From OPU3-GD-OMZ sp001901525 (GTDB lineage Bacteria > Pseudomonadota > Gammaproteobacteria > Methylococcales > Methylomonadaceae), in NCBI GenBank assembly GCA_963981505.1, contig CAXCEI010000035.1, positions 1-15,335 on the forward strand: a stretch of 15,335 nucleotides of DNA, in the 5' to 3' direction. The position numbers and the translations under genes are program-made. The notes beneath the pieces were generated by a model that ran no database searches, was not told the DNA's origin, and saw nothing but the letters and a program-made list of their open reading frames with translations. This document shows positions 6,865 through 14,637 of the stretch, in pieces (position 1 is the first letter of the stretch; the number at the start of each line of letters is the position of its first letter).

Positions 6865-7904
6865 TTAAATATATCCTCATTTGGGCGAGTCTCTGCAGGT
6901 AATTTCAAACCCAAATGCTGATAAGCTTTACCGGTCACCACACGTCCTCTCGGTGTCCGCATCATAAACCCTTGCTGAATCAAATAAGGTTCCAGTACAT
7001 CTTCTATCGTTCCGCGTTCTTCGCTCAAAGCTGCTGCCAGACTATCCAAACCCACCGGACCGCCGGAAAAGTTTTCAATCATTGTCCGCAATAATTTATG
7101 ATCCATCGCATCTAAGCCACTTTGATCAACATTCAACATCGTTAACGCCTGTTTGGCAATCTCTGCGGTCACTTTTCCTTCAGCTTTAACTTCAGAAAAA
7201 TCCCTGACCCGCCGTAATAACCGATTAGCAATCCTCGGTGTTCCCCTTGAACAACGTGCAATTTCGTAGGCTCCCTCAGGCTCGACATCCATCGCCAGAA
7301 TTTTAGCTGACCGGGTAACAATCTCCGCCAATTCAGACACCGTATAAAACTCAAGCCGTTGAACAATACCAAAACGATCCCGTAACGGTGATGTTAATAA
7401 CCCGGCGCGTGTCGTTGCCCCCACTAAAGTAAAGGGGGGTAAATCCAATTTAATCGAGCGCGCCGCCGGACCTTCACCAATCATAATATCAATCTGATAA
7501 TCTTCCATCGCTGGATAAAGCACTTCTTCAATCGCAGGACTCAAACGATGAATCTCATCAATGAACAATACATCATGGGCTTCTAAATTGGTCAACAAAG
7601 CGGCCAAATCTCCCGCTTTATCAAGAACCGGGCCTGACGTTTGCCGAATATTGACAGCCATTTCTGTCGCAATAATATTAGCCAATGTTGTTTTGCCTAA
7701 GCCTGGCGGCCCAAAGATCAAAACGTGGTCTAAGGCCTCACCGCGCCCTTTAGCGGCCGTAATGAAAATATCCATCTGGGTTCGTAATTCCGTTTGACCA
7801 ATATAATCTTGCAGCCGGCGCGGCCTAATAGCCCGGTCAACGCGCTCCTCATCGATATGACCCAGCGCACTAATCGGACGATCACTGTCAATAAACCCGG
7901 TCAT
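6861..7904 (-). CDS. ruvB: Holliday junction branch migration helicase RuvB
   Basis: RuvB is the hexameric AAA+ motor that drives Holliday-junction migration with RuvA. The 347-aa protein shows Walker A GPPGLGKT (65-72), Walker B FIDEIH (114-119), sensor GATTR (162-166) and the arginine-finger stretch SPLRDRFG (172-179). The C-terminal winged helix contains GGPVGLDSLAAALSEERGTI and the closing MRTPRGRVVT. All family hallmarks are present and the length is normal. The ATG overlaps the ruvA stop as ATGA, and its own TGA overlaps the ybgC TTG. No SOS (LexA) box is visible in front of ruvA or ruvB, and they run on directly from ruvC. Confidence 0.98.
   Translation of the reverse strand: MTGFIDSDRPISALGHIDEERVDRAIRPRRLQDYIGQTELRTQMDIFITAAKGRGEALDHVLIFGPPGLGKTTLANIIATEMAVNIRQTSGPVLDKAGDLAALLTNLEAHDVLFIDEIHRLSPAIEEVLYPAMEDYQIDIMIGEGPAARSIKLDLPPFTLVGATTRAGLLTSPLRDRFGIVQRLEFYTVSELAEIVTRSAKILAMDVEPEGAYEIARCSRGTPRIANRLLRRVRDFSEVKAEGKVTAEIAKQALTMLNVDQSGLDAMDHKLLRTMIENFSGGPVGLDSLAAALSEERGTIEDVLEPYLIQQGFMMRTPRGRVVTGKAYQHLGLKLPAETRPNEDIFN
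6874..6878 (-). promoter_or_regulatory. Ribosome-binding site deciding the ybgC TTG start
   Basis: GAGGA on the minus strand stands 9 bases before the TTG at 6862-6864, inside the ruvB coding end. Because a stop codon directly precedes the TTG in frame and no ATG exists before residue 38, this site supports TTG as the real start and links ybgC initiation to ruvB termination. Confidence 0.7.
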
Positions 7905-8503
7905 CTAACCGCACCTTGCAAAGCATAGCGAATAATTTCTTCGCACGACAAGGTATCGCCAGAGACTGCTTGAATCATTCGGGATGCATCCTGGGGTTTG
8001 TAACCTAAAGCAATCAAGGCACTGGTCGCCTCTTGTTTGGGATTAGAAGATGGCTGATGCACATCAGTATCGGATGCTGGCGAGATATTAACACTCCCTA
8101 TGGCGGACAACCGATCGCGCATTTCTATGATTAATCGTTCTGCTGTTTTCTTACCAATTCCCGGCAAACGAACTAATGAAGGGACATCATTATCCTGTAT
8201 GCATTGCTGAAATTGCTCAACACTCAACCCAGACAAAATAGTAAGGGCTAACTTTGCACCGACACCATTAACCTTAACTAAGGTACGAAAAAGCAATCGA
8301 TCACGCTCAGTAGAAAAACCATATAAAATATGCGCATCCTCACGAATAGCCAAATGCGTATAAAGCAAGATCTCATCACCAACTGCGGGCAAGGAATAAA
8401 ACGTGGTCATGGGCGCTTCAATTTCATAACCCACTCCGTTAACTTCAAGCACTAAAAAGGGCGGCGCTTTTAAAACCAGTTTGCCCTTCAAAAAACCGAT
8501 CAT
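7901..8503 (-). CDS. ruvA: Holliday junction DNA-binding protein RuvA
   Basis: RuvA tetramers bind the four-way junction and load RuvB. The 200-aa protein has the N-terminal OB-fold (about 1-64, MIGFLKGKLV...NGVGYEIEAP). Two helix-hairpin-helix motifs follow, at about 78-88 (VNGVGAKLALT) and 113-124 (LPGIGKKTAERL). A variable acidic/polar linker (about 135-155) leads to the small C-terminal domain that contacts RuvB (EATSALIALGYKPQDASRMI). The ATG starts 2 bases after the ruvC stop, so coupling to ruvC is likely. Confidence 0.98.
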   Translation of the reverse strand: MIGFLKGKLVLKAPPFLVLEVNGVGYEIEAPMTTFYSLPAVGDEILLYTHLAIREDAHILYGFSTERDRLLFRTLVKVNGVGAKLALTILSGLSVEQFQQCIQDNDVPSLVRLPGIGKKTAERLIIEMRDRLSAIGSVNISPASDTDVHQPSSNPKQEATSALIALGYKPQDASRMIQAVSGDTLSCEEIIRYALQGAVR

Positions 8504-8505
8504 AA

Positions 8506-9000
8506 TTATAATCCTGCTTGCTTGAGTTTTCGTGCGGTTTGGGAATGATGACTATGACACATCGCAATCGCTAAAGCGTCACTCGCATCCACCTGAATAT
8601 TGCCTCGTACTTGCAATAAAAACTTGACCATGTGCTGAACCTGACTTTTATCAGCATTCCCTTTTCCGACCAAGGCTTGCTTTACTTCACGTGCAGCATA
8701 TTCAAAAACCGGTACACCCTGAACTTGAACGGCGCAAATAGCCGCACCTCTGGCTTGGCCTAATTTTAACGCGGAATCGGCATTCTTATGCATGAACACC
8801 TGCTCTATAGCCATCTGATCAGGCGCAAATTGTGACACAATCTCAGTCACACCATCAAAAATCTCTTTCAATCTATCCGGAAAATAAGTCGCCTTAATAC
8901 GAATACCGCCACTGGTAACATAACTTTGTTTACCGGCCTTATCTTCAATAATGCCATACCCGGTAATCCGCGACCCAGGATCAATACCAAGAATAAGCAT
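8506..9000 (-). CDS. ruvC: Crossover junction endodeoxyribonuclease RuvC
   Basis: RuvC is the dimeric nuclease that resolves Holliday junctions by paired nicks. From the ATG at 8998-9000 the 164-aa protein has the four acidic catalytic residues at D7 (GIDPGS), E66 (AIEQVF), D138 and D141 (VDASDALAIA). These are exactly the E. coli numbers. The frame is open two codons further to a TTG, but AAGGG (9008-9012) is spaced 7 bases from the ATG and only 1 base from the TTG, so I use the ATG. RuvC precedes RuvA and RuvB, so the whole resolvasome is encoded together. yebC lies 15 bases upstream. Confidence 0.97.
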   Translation of the reverse strand: MLILGIDPGSRITGYGIIEDKAGKQSYVTSGGIRIKATYFPDRLKEIFDGVTEIVSQFAPDQMAIEQVFMHKNADSALKLGQARGAAICAVQVQGVPVFEYAAREVKQALVGKGNADKSQVQHMVKFLLQVRGNIQVDASDALAIAMCHSHHSQTARKLKQAGL

Positions 9001-9007
9001 CAGCAAT

Positions 9008-9012
9008 CCCTT
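9008..9012 (-). promoter_or_regulatory. Ribosome-binding site deciding the ruvC start
   Basis: AAGGG on the minus strand stands 7 bases before the ATG at 8998-9000, but only 1 base before the upstream in-frame TTG at 9004-9006. The spacing favours the ATG, which also restores the family residue numbering. Confidence 0.7.
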
Positions 9013-9015
9013 TCT

Positions 9016-9759
9016 TTAATTAAGTTGCGCCATCACTTCTTCGCTGATATCGGCATTAGAAAAAACATTCTGAACATCATCTAAATCTTCGAGTCGATCT
9101 ATCAATCTTAACATTTGCTCAGCCGTTTTCACGTCAAGAACAGTCGCTGTAGTCGCTTGCCTAGTAACTTCTGAAGCCTCAGGTATTAACTGCGCCTCAG
9201 TCATCGCTTCCTTAACAGAAAAATAATCCTCGGGTGTGGTCACAACATCCAGCGTTCCATCTTCATGACTAACCACATCATCAGCGCCCGCATCTAATGC
9301 CGCTTCCATAACAGCGTCTTCATCAACAGAATCACTGTAACTCAAAACCCCTACTTTATTAAACAAATAAGCCACCGAACCATCAGTCCCTAAATTACCG
9401 CCTGCTTTCGAAAAGGCATGCCGAACTTCAGCAACGGTCCGGTTACGATTGTCGGTCAAACATTCCACCATAACCGCCGTGCCGCCAGGGCCATAGCCCT
9501 CATAAAGAACCTCATCATAATTAACACCGTCCTGTGAACCCGATGCTTTCTTGATCGTTGTTTCAACAGTATCTCGCTTCATATTAGCGGTAAGCGCTTT
9601 ATCTATCGCTGACCGAAGCGACGGATTATTGACCGGATCTGCACCTTTTTTAGCGGCAACAAAAATCTCACGAATCAATTTAGTAAACAACTTCCCTCTT
9701 TTGGCATCCTGAGCACCTTTTCTGTGCCTAATATTTGCCCATTTACTGTGTCCGGCCAT
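9016..9759 (-). CDS. yebC: YebC/TACO1-family protein
   Basis: This is a member of the YebC/PmpR/TACO1 family. The family was long annotated as transcriptional regulators (PmpR in Pseudomonas), and later work on relatives points to helping ribosomes through difficult, proline-rich sequence. Which role applies here cannot be read from the sequence. The frame runs 9 codons further upstream, but the conserved start MAGHSKWANIRHRKGAQD and the 247-aa length (E. coli 246) place the true ATG at 9757-9759. Family marks include DAKRGKLFTKLIREI, the MKRDTVETTIKKA segment, YEGYGPGG and the acidic TDGSVAYLF region. It opens the yebC-ruvCAB group and follows a candidate promoter. Confidence 0.95.
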   Translation of the reverse strand: MAGHSKWANIRHRKGAQDAKRGKLFTKLIREIFVAAKKGADPVNNPSLRSAIDKALTANMKRDTVETTIKKASGSQDGVNYDEVLYEGYGPGGTAVMVECLTDNRNRTVAEVRHAFSKAGGNLGTDGSVAYLFNKVGVLSYSDSVDEDAVMEAALDAGADDVVSHEDGTLDVVTTPEDYFSVKEAMTEAQLIPEASEVTRQATTATVLDVKTAEQMLRLIDRLEDLDDVQNVFSNADISEEVMAQLN

Positions 9760-9789
9760 AACTATCTCTACAATTTTTAAAATCAATTA

Positions 9790-9798
9790 AGTATATCA
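9790..9798 (-). promoter_or_regulatory. Possible extended -10 promoter for yebC-ruv
   Basis: The minus strand reads TGATATACT here: a TATACT -10 box (9790-9795, one mismatch to TATAAT) preceded by the TGn element of extended -10 promoters. It lies about 30 bases before the yebC ATG, in the only gap of note (68 bases) in the minus-strand block. No good -35 box is seen 16-18 bases upstream, as expected if the extended -10 compensates. Consensus match only. Confidence 0.4.
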
Positions 9799-9827
9799 TT
9801 TTCTTTTTCTAACTCGAACGCTCGTCC

Positions 9828-10481
9828 TCAGTGAATCAAATCCATTAAGGGTGTTAACGAGTCCCCTTCAAAAAAATAATCCGCGCCTTGACGTACCGCC
9901 AAACGATTAACCACACCGCCAAAACCAATGAAACTAGCGCCTGCTTGCTTACTTTCCAAATCGGTCTGACCGTCACCGACCATCACCATATCAAACCCAT
10001 TAGGATTTATTGTTCTGCACACATCAGCCTTACCGCCACTACGCGCTAACGGTGAGTCCGCATCGAAACCGCGATAAGAGCCGTCGGGTGCAAAATAAAG
10101 CTCAACCGCATGCACATTTTCATCCGGCAAACCCAATTTTCTCGCCATCGGTAAAATAGCTTGTCGAATACCACCGCTAATAATGTGTACCGTTTTATTC
10201 TGCGCCAATAACTGTTCAAAAAGCGCTTCAACACCCGGAACGCTTTCAGCGATATAACGCTCAGCCAACCACGCTATTGCTGCTGTATCCGGACGAATTA
10301 ATGCTAACCGTTGCCCATAAACCGACTCCAATGCCACCTGGCCATTCATCGCCGAATGGGTTAACTCAGCCATTTGCTGACCCATTCCACTGCGAACACC
10401 TAATTCATCGATACCTTCAAGCCGGCTTAAGGTACTGTCAAAATCAAAGCCAACAATGGCGTAAGCCGGTTTTAGACTCAT
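9828..10481 (-). CDS. serB: Phosphoserine phosphatase SerB (HAD family)
   Basis: This is a HAD-superfamily hydrolase best read as phosphoserine phosphatase, the last step of serine synthesis. The 217-aa protein has motif I DFDST (nucleophile D13, acid/base D15), motif II with S102 (HIISGG), motif III K151 (GGKADV) and motif IV GDGQTDLE (D170, D174). A helical cap spans about 20-80. It is a stand-alone catalytic domain without the N-terminal ACT-like region of E. coli SerB. Its ATG overlaps the serA stop as ATGA, and this tight pairing with the first enzyme of the pathway supports the assignment over other small HAD phosphatases. serC is not in the window. Confidence 0.88.
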   Translation of the reverse strand: MSLKPAYAIVGFDFDSTLSRLEGIDELGVRSGMGQQMAELTHSAMNGQVALESVYGQRLALIRPDTAAIAWLAERYIAESVPGVEALFEQLLAQNKTVHIISGGIRQAILPMARKLGLPDENVHAVELYFAPDGSYRGFDADSPLARSGGKADVCRTINPNGFDMVMVGDGQTDLESKQAGASFIGFGGVVNRLAVRQGADYFFEGDSLTPLMDLIH

Positions 10482-12061
10482 AACTGAATCTGTGAAACTT
10501 TATGGACACTGGGAACATTATTCAACGCCGTCAACAAGCCATCGTCCAGCGTTTCAGAAATACCAATGACCGCCATCGCTGTTCGACCTTCTTCTTGTGA
10601 ACCCACTTGCATTCTTGAAATATTAATGCGCGCTTCACTTAAAACCCCGGCAATGGCGGCAATAACCCCCGGTTGGTCATCATGCGGGGTAATCAGCAGC
10701 GTGCCTTCCGGAACAACTTCCACTTCAAAATCATCAATACGGACCAACCGTGGGTGACATCCCCCCAATAAAGTACCTGACAACTGGATCGACTCGCCGC
10801 CGAACCAACCGGTTAAGCGAATTAATGACAAATAATCATGCGTCTCATCAGAGCGGGTTTCTGCCAATGAAATACCTTGGCGCTTGGCTAGATCAGTCAC
10901 ATTAACCCGGTTCACCGGAATTGAAAGTTGCTGATCTAAAACACCCACTAAGGCTTCCACTGAAATAGGGTGATTAGGAACTTCCCCCGCCTTACCAAAA
11001 CAAGCAATTTCGATTCGTTCAATCGGCTTAGTCGCCATATTAGCCAACATTTTTCCTAAAATATTAGATAACTTCATGAAGGGCTGGCATTTACTCAACT
11101 CTTCTGCGGAAACACGCGGCAAATTCAAGGCATTAACCGCCTCGCCGGTGCTAAAAAATATGGCAGCCTGACGGGCAATTTCAATACTAACCGCATCTTG
11201 AGCCTCAAATGTTGAGGCCCCTAAATGCGGTGTAAAAACGATATTATCCAAAGTCAATAACGGTGAATCTTCAGGCGGCTCATTTTCATAAACGTCCAGT
11301 GCTGCGCCCGCGGCTTGACCGTCCTTCAGAGCGGCATAAAGTGCAGCTTCATCAATTAAACCACCGCGCGCACAGTTCACAATACGCACATCATTTTTCA
11401 TCTTAGCAAATTGCGCAGCACCAATAATGCCACGCGTTTTATCGTTCATCGGGCAATGCAGCGTCAAATAATCAGCTTCAGCAATCAAGGTATCAAAATC
11501 AACCGGCTCAACACCGAGTTCTTTAAAGCGTTCAGGCGTGACAAAAGGGTCATATGCAATCACACGCATTCTCAAACCTAAACCGCGCTGAGAAACAATA
11601 CGTCCAATCGTACCAAAACCAAAAACAGCCAAGGTCTTATGCGCCAATTCTGTGCCCATTAACTGAGAGCGTTCCCATTTCCCCGCTCGGATTGACCGGT
11701 CTGCCTCCGGTAAATGTCGGCTCAACGACATCATATGCGCTACCGCCAATTCTGCCGTTGTGGTCGCATTCGCATCCGGGGTATTCATCACAATAACCCC
11801 CCGCTCAGTGGCTGCCTTAACATCAATATTATCCACACCAATACCGGCCCGGCCGATCAGTTTAAGTTTTTTAGCTGCATCCAAGACCTTTTCTGTCACC
11901 TTCGTTGCGCTACGAATCAGTAACGCATCATAGTCACCAATGATCTGGCAGAGTTGCGCTTCATTAAGACCGGTTTCAATATGGATCTGGATGTCAGGAT
12001 TTTTATTGAGCAGGTTAATCCCTGCTTCTGATAATTTATCGGAGATAAGAATTTTGTTCAT
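10478..12061 (-). CDS. serA: D-3-phosphoglycerate dehydrogenase SerA (long form with ACT domain)
   Basis: SerA oxidises 3-phosphoglycerate with NAD+, the first and regulated step of serine synthesis. In 527 aa the NAD-binding GFGTIG is at 148-153. The catalytic triad is R232 (NCARGGLID), E261 (YENEPPE) and H279 (TPHLGAST). After the catalytic core (about 1-310) comes an allosteric substrate-binding domain (about 320-450), then a C-terminal ACT domain (about 452-527, TLLITPHDDQPGVIAAIAGV). This is the long architecture of Bacillus and Mycobacterium SerA, not the shorter E. coli form of about 410 aa, and serine feedback through the ACT domain is likely. The ATG has no strong Shine-Dalgarno sequence. 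It heads the minus-strand block. Confidence 0.96.
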   Translation of the reverse strand: MNKILISDKLSEAGINLLNKNPDIQIHIETGLNEAQLCQIIGDYDALLIRSATKVTEKVLDAAKKLKLIGRAGIGVDNIDVKAATERGVIVMNTPDANATTTAELAVAHMMSLSRHLPEADRSIRAGKWERSQLMGTELAHKTLAVFGFGTIGRIVSQRGLGLRMRVIAYDPFVTPERFKELGVEPVDFDTLIAEADYLTLHCPMNDKTRGIIGAAQFAKMKNDVRIVNCARGGLIDEAALYAALKDGQAAGAALDVYENEPPEDSPLLTLDNIVFTPHLGASTFEAQDAVSIEIARQAAIFFSTGEAVNALNLPRVSAEELSKCQPFMKLSNILGKMLANMATKPIERIEIACFGKAGEVPNHPISVEALVGVLDQQLSIPVNRVNVTDLAKRQGISLAETRSDETHDYLSLIRLTGWFGGESIQLSGTLLGGCHPRLVRIDDFEVEVVPEGTLLITPHDDQPGVIAAIAGVLSEARINISRMQVGSQEEGRTAMAVIGISETLDDGLLTALNNVPSVHKVSQIQL

Positions 12062-12195
12062 GCGTGATTACAATTTAGGTAAAAAATAATGAGTAAAGCT
12101 ACATATTCTAACAGTTTTGCTATAATTGCTGCATAGATTTTGAAAAGTAAACACGCAAAAAAGCTATTCTCTGCTGGAAACTAAAGACAATACAA
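12062..12195. promoter_or_regulatory. Divergent promoter region between serA and the TlpA-like gene
   Basis: This 134-base AT-rich spacer separates the leftward serA block from the rightward genes and must hold both promoters. On the plus strand a perfect TATAAT lies at 12121-12126, with only a poor -35 (GCTACA, 12098-12103, 17-base spacer). A second, weaker option is TTGAAA (12140-12145) with TATTCT (12165-12170). On the minus strand TAGAAT (12105-12110) is a possible serA -10, again without a good -35. No clear operator palindrome is seen. Confidence 0.4.
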
Positions 12196-12690
12196 TTGAA
12201 AAAAAAAGAATTAATTATTGGCCTATTCCTTTTCGCTCTGATTTCGACCTCAATCTGGGCTTGGCTGCAAGCAGGTAAGCCCAAAGCACCGGACACCACC
12301 TTTGCAACCATTACCGGAGAAATACTGCCACTCAACACCTTATCCGGTAAGGCCGTCATTGTTACTTTCTGGGCAACCACCTGCCCGGGTTGCATGAAAG
12401 AAATACCTCACCTTATTGAACTTTATCAGCAATACCACAACCAAGGTCTTGAAATCATTGCTGTCGCCATGTCCTATGACCGACCTGACCAAGTGATTGC
12501 GATGGCAAAAAACAAAAAAATGCCTTATAAGATAGCGCTAGATACGAAAGGCTTAAATGCCAAAGCCTTTGGCGATATCCGGTTAACCCCGACCACCTTT
12601 CTGATTTCACCGACTCAAACCATCGAACTGCATAAACTCGGTAATTTTGACACCAACGCTCTCAAAGAACGCATTAACAAATTACTTTAA
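12196..12690 (+). CDS. Membrane-anchored TlpA/ResA-like thioredoxin
   Basis: This is a thiol-disulfide protein of the TlpA/ResA/redoxin group, expected to be held on the periplasmic face of the inner membrane by an uncleaved N-terminal helix (about 6-23). The 164-aa protein has a thioredoxin fold with active site CPGC (C63 and C66, in WATTCPGCMKE) and the cis-proline at P132 (LTPTTFLIS). The CPGC dipeptide differs from the usual CPPC or CEPC of ResA and TlpA. The start is TTG (12196-12198). No ATG precedes the helix, so it is the only usable start, and it is followed by a run of nine A. No clear ribosome-binding site is seen. hemJ begins 9 bases after the stop, so the two form an operon. Partners are unknown. 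Confidence 0.85.
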   Translation: MKKKELIIGLFLFALISTSIWAWLQAGKPKAPDTTFATITGEILPLNTLSGKAVIVTFWATTCPGCMKEIPHLIELYQQYHNQGLEIIAVAMSYDRPDQVIAMAKNKKMPYKIALDTKGLNAKAFGDIRLTPTTFLISPTQTIELHKLGNFDTNALKERINKLL

Positions 12691-12699
12691 GGAATCACT

Positions 12700-13125
12700 A
12701 TGCTCTGGCTTAAGGCACTTCATCTTATTTTTATGGTCACTTGGTTTGCGGGTTTATTTTATTTACCCCGATTATACGTTTACCATGCGATGGCAGAAGA
12801 CCAAACCAGCATTGACCGATTTAAAATCATGGAACGAAAGCTACTGTTTGGCATCATGACACCCGGCATGCTCTTAACCCTCGGCTTTGGCCTTTGGATG
12901 CTCAAAGACTACGCTTGGGCAATCTATGCCGCCAGTGGTTGGTTACATCTAAAACTAACCTTAATTGCTGGACTGGTCATTTTTCACGGCTGTTGTATTA
13001 AATGGTGGCTTGATTTCAGAAATGACCAAAACCATCGCAGCCACCAATTCTTTCGTTGGATGAATGAAATACCAGTATTCTTTCTTTTCACCATTATTAT
13101 CCTCGCGGTTGTAAAACCTTTTTAA
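12700..13125 (+). CDS. hemJ: Protoporphyrinogen IX oxidase HemJ
   Basis: This is a HemJ-family (UPF0093) inner-membrane protein that oxidises protoporphyrinogen IX to protoporphyrin IX, the penultimate haem step, in bacteria lacking HemG or HemY. The 141-aa length and four membrane segments (about 5-22, 49-66, 83-100, 122-139) fit the family. Signature features are the N-terminal KALHLIFMVTWFAGLFYLPR with H8 and R24, the MTPG turn (about 53-56), and WLHLKL with K85. The ATG has a good AAGGA site 6 bases upstream, overlapping the end of the TlpA-like gene. A CopD-like copper protein is the main alternative, but the N-terminal signature favours HemJ. Confidence 0.88.
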   Translation: MLWLKALHLIFMVTWFAGLFYLPRLYVYHAMAEDQTSIDRFKIMERKLLFGIMTPGMLLTLGFGLWMLKDYAWAIYAASGWLHLKLTLIAGLVIFHGCCIKWWLDFRNDQNHRSHQFFRWMNEIPVFFLFTIIILAVVKPF

Positions 13126-13223
13126 TAACACCTTCCCCGTGACCTGTTCTTTTCCGCGTAAACCACCCATAACGAACCGTAACGCTTTTAAATTAAGCCC
13201 CCTTTCCTTAAATTAACAACGCC

Positions 13224-14531
13224 ATGCCTCCGGTTACCCCGTTGTCTCTGCTCTACCTTGCCGTTCCTGCTGCATTATCGGGGATGTTAAATAACGCCTT
13301 CAAGGTGATCGACCAGTATGCGGTACAAGGCTTAGGCACTGAGGCTCAGGCGGCGATCGCTTCCACGACCTTTGTATTAATTATTTTTTTCGCCGGCTAT
13401 GCCATTATTTCATCGGGCGCAATCACCTTAATTTCTCGGGCCGTTGGTGCCTCTGATACCCCATTACAACAACAGTTTATCGGCAATGCGCTGATCGGTT
13501 CATTGCTGGTCGGGGTACTCATTTTGTCGTTAAGCTATCACCTGGCCCCCTGGACCACCGCAACATTAGGACTCACCGGGGATGCTGCGGTCATGGCCGA
13601 AACCTATTTGCGCTGGCACGCGCTGTTTTGTTTACCACAAGCGATCGCACCCACGCTGGATGCTATTTTTATCGCCTATGGACGTACAAAAACCATTCTC
13701 TTGCTGCAAATAACCGCCTCATCACTCAACTTCCTACTCAACCCTTTCTTTATTTATTCGTGCGATTTAGGCATTGGCGGCGCCGCACTGGCCACAGGAC
13801 TCAGCCAAGCGGTTTCGGTTTTTATCGGTTTTGGGCTACTGTTTCGAATGATAAAACCAACATTCACCCATTACCGCCCAACAACTGCACTCATACGTAT
13901 CGTCAAAATAGGCCTGCCATTGAGTTGGAGCACACTCCTTTTTGCCGCTGTCTATACCGCCATCATCAAATGGGTTATCGCCCCCTTAGGAACACCGCTC
14001 AATGCGGCCCTCGGCATCGGCTTCTCTGTTCTGGAAGGGTTTACCTGGCCTGTTTTCTGGGGCTTTTCAGTGGCTATCGCCAGCATCGTCGGCCGCGCCT
14101 TGGGCGCAGGGCAACTTCCCTTTGCACAGTCTGCCATTCGTTACGCTTTTTTTATGTTAACGGCCGCCGGCTTGATCGCCTCGGCGATCTTTTGGTTTGG
14201 CGCCGAACCGCTCGCCCAGATTTTCACCCAAGACCCCGCCGTGCTACAACACACTCTTCTCTATGCTCATATTCTTGCCTTTTCACAATTATTTGTTGCC
14301 TATGAAGCCTTATCTGAAGGGGTGCTTAGTGGTGCCGGCGCCACCTTAACGATCTTTTTATGGTCCGCGCCCTTTAATTTACTACGAATCCCTTTATGCT
14401 GGTTATTTGCGATTCACTATGGCTATGGCGCTGCTGCTATTTGGTGGGTCATTAATGCCACGACCGTCGTTAAAGCCGGCGGCAAGGCTTACGCCGTCTG
14501 GCGTGGAAAATGGAAGACACTGACGGTTTAA
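13224..14531 (+). CDS. MATE-family multidrug/Na+ efflux transporter
   Basis: This is an inner-membrane antiporter of the MATE (MatE/NorM/DinF) family, exporting drugs or metabolites against Na+ or H+; the substrate cannot be read from the sequence. The 435-aa protein is hydrophobic throughout, with about 12 membrane helices in two similar halves. The first half opens with LAVPAALSGMLNNAFKVIDQYAVQGLG, the family N-terminal motif. The second carries LPLSWSTLLFAAVYTAIIKW and later GRALGAGQLPFAQSAIRYA, equivalent to the MATE helix 7-8 region. The ATG follows an in-frame TAA five codons upstream, so the start is close, but no Shine-Dalgarno sequence is seen. A 98-base gap after hemJ, without a clear terminator, leaves co-transcription open. 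Confidence 0.92.
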   Translation: MPPVTPLSLLYLAVPAALSGMLNNAFKVIDQYAVQGLGTEAQAAIASTTFVLIIFFAGYAIISSGAITLISRAVGASDTPLQQQFIGNALIGSLLVGVLILSLSYHLAPWTTATLGLTGDAAVMAETYLRWHALFCLPQAIAPTLDAIFIAYGRTKTILLLQITASSLNFLLNPFFIYSCDLGIGGAALATGLSQAVSVFIGFGLLFRMIKPTFTHYRPTTALIRIVKIGLPLSWSTLLFAAVYTAIIKWVIAPLGTPLNAALGIGFSVLEGFTWPVFWGFSVAIASIVGRALGAGQLPFAQSAIRYAFFMLTAAGLIASAIFWFGAEPLAQIFTQDPAVLQHTLLYAHILAFSQLFVAYEALSEGVLSGAGATLTIFLWSAPFNLLRIPLCWLFAIHYGYGAAAIWWVINATTVVKAGGKAYAVWRGKWKTLTV

Positions 14532-14578
14532 CAACAGGTCATAGTTTTGCGCTGAGAGACACGCCCGACCCTATGTAG

Positions 14579-14607
14579 TTGATAATCATTCTCATTTAGA
14601 TTACTAT
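14579..14607 (+). promoter_or_regulatory. Sigma70-like promoter of the porin gene
   Basis: A -35 box TTGATA (14579-14584, one mismatch to TTGACA) is followed by 17 bases and a weaker -10 TACTAT (14602-14607). The next TATACA (14605-14610) is an alternative -10. It lies about 30 bases before the porin ATG. The -35 and most of the spacer are covered by the Fur box, a classic layout for repression. Confidence 0.5.
14580..14594 (+). promoter_or_regulatory. Fur box (ferric uptake regulator operator)
   Basis: TGATAATCATTCTCA matches the 7-1-7 Fur palindrome TGATAATnATTATCA at all but one of its 14 defined positions. The following TTT continues the AT pattern of natural sites. It overlaps the -35 region of the porin promoter, so Fur with iron bound would be expected to block transcription when iron is plentiful. 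Assignment is by consensus and position only. Confidence 0.8.
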
Positions 14608-14637
14608 ACAGACCTTATTAACTTTATTGCTTAGCCC

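Noticed and set aside
9810..9826. A short CGA...TCG inverted repeat after serB as a terminator.
   Set aside because: The stem is only about 3 bp and no T-run follows directly on the minus strand.
12120..12395. A minus-strand frame across the divergent spacer and the TlpA-like gene start.
   Set aside because: It overlaps the conserved thioredoxin coding sequence, and its product shows no recognisable domain.
13628..14305. A 225-codon plus-strand frame inside the MATE gene.
   Set aside because: It lies in another frame of an intact transporter, is rich in Arg, His and Thr as out-of-frame readings of membrane genes often are, and resembles no family.
14535..14577. Inverted pieces GGTCATAG and CTATG after the MATE gene as a terminator.
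   Set aside because: The pairing is short and imperfect, the loop is long and no T-run follows.
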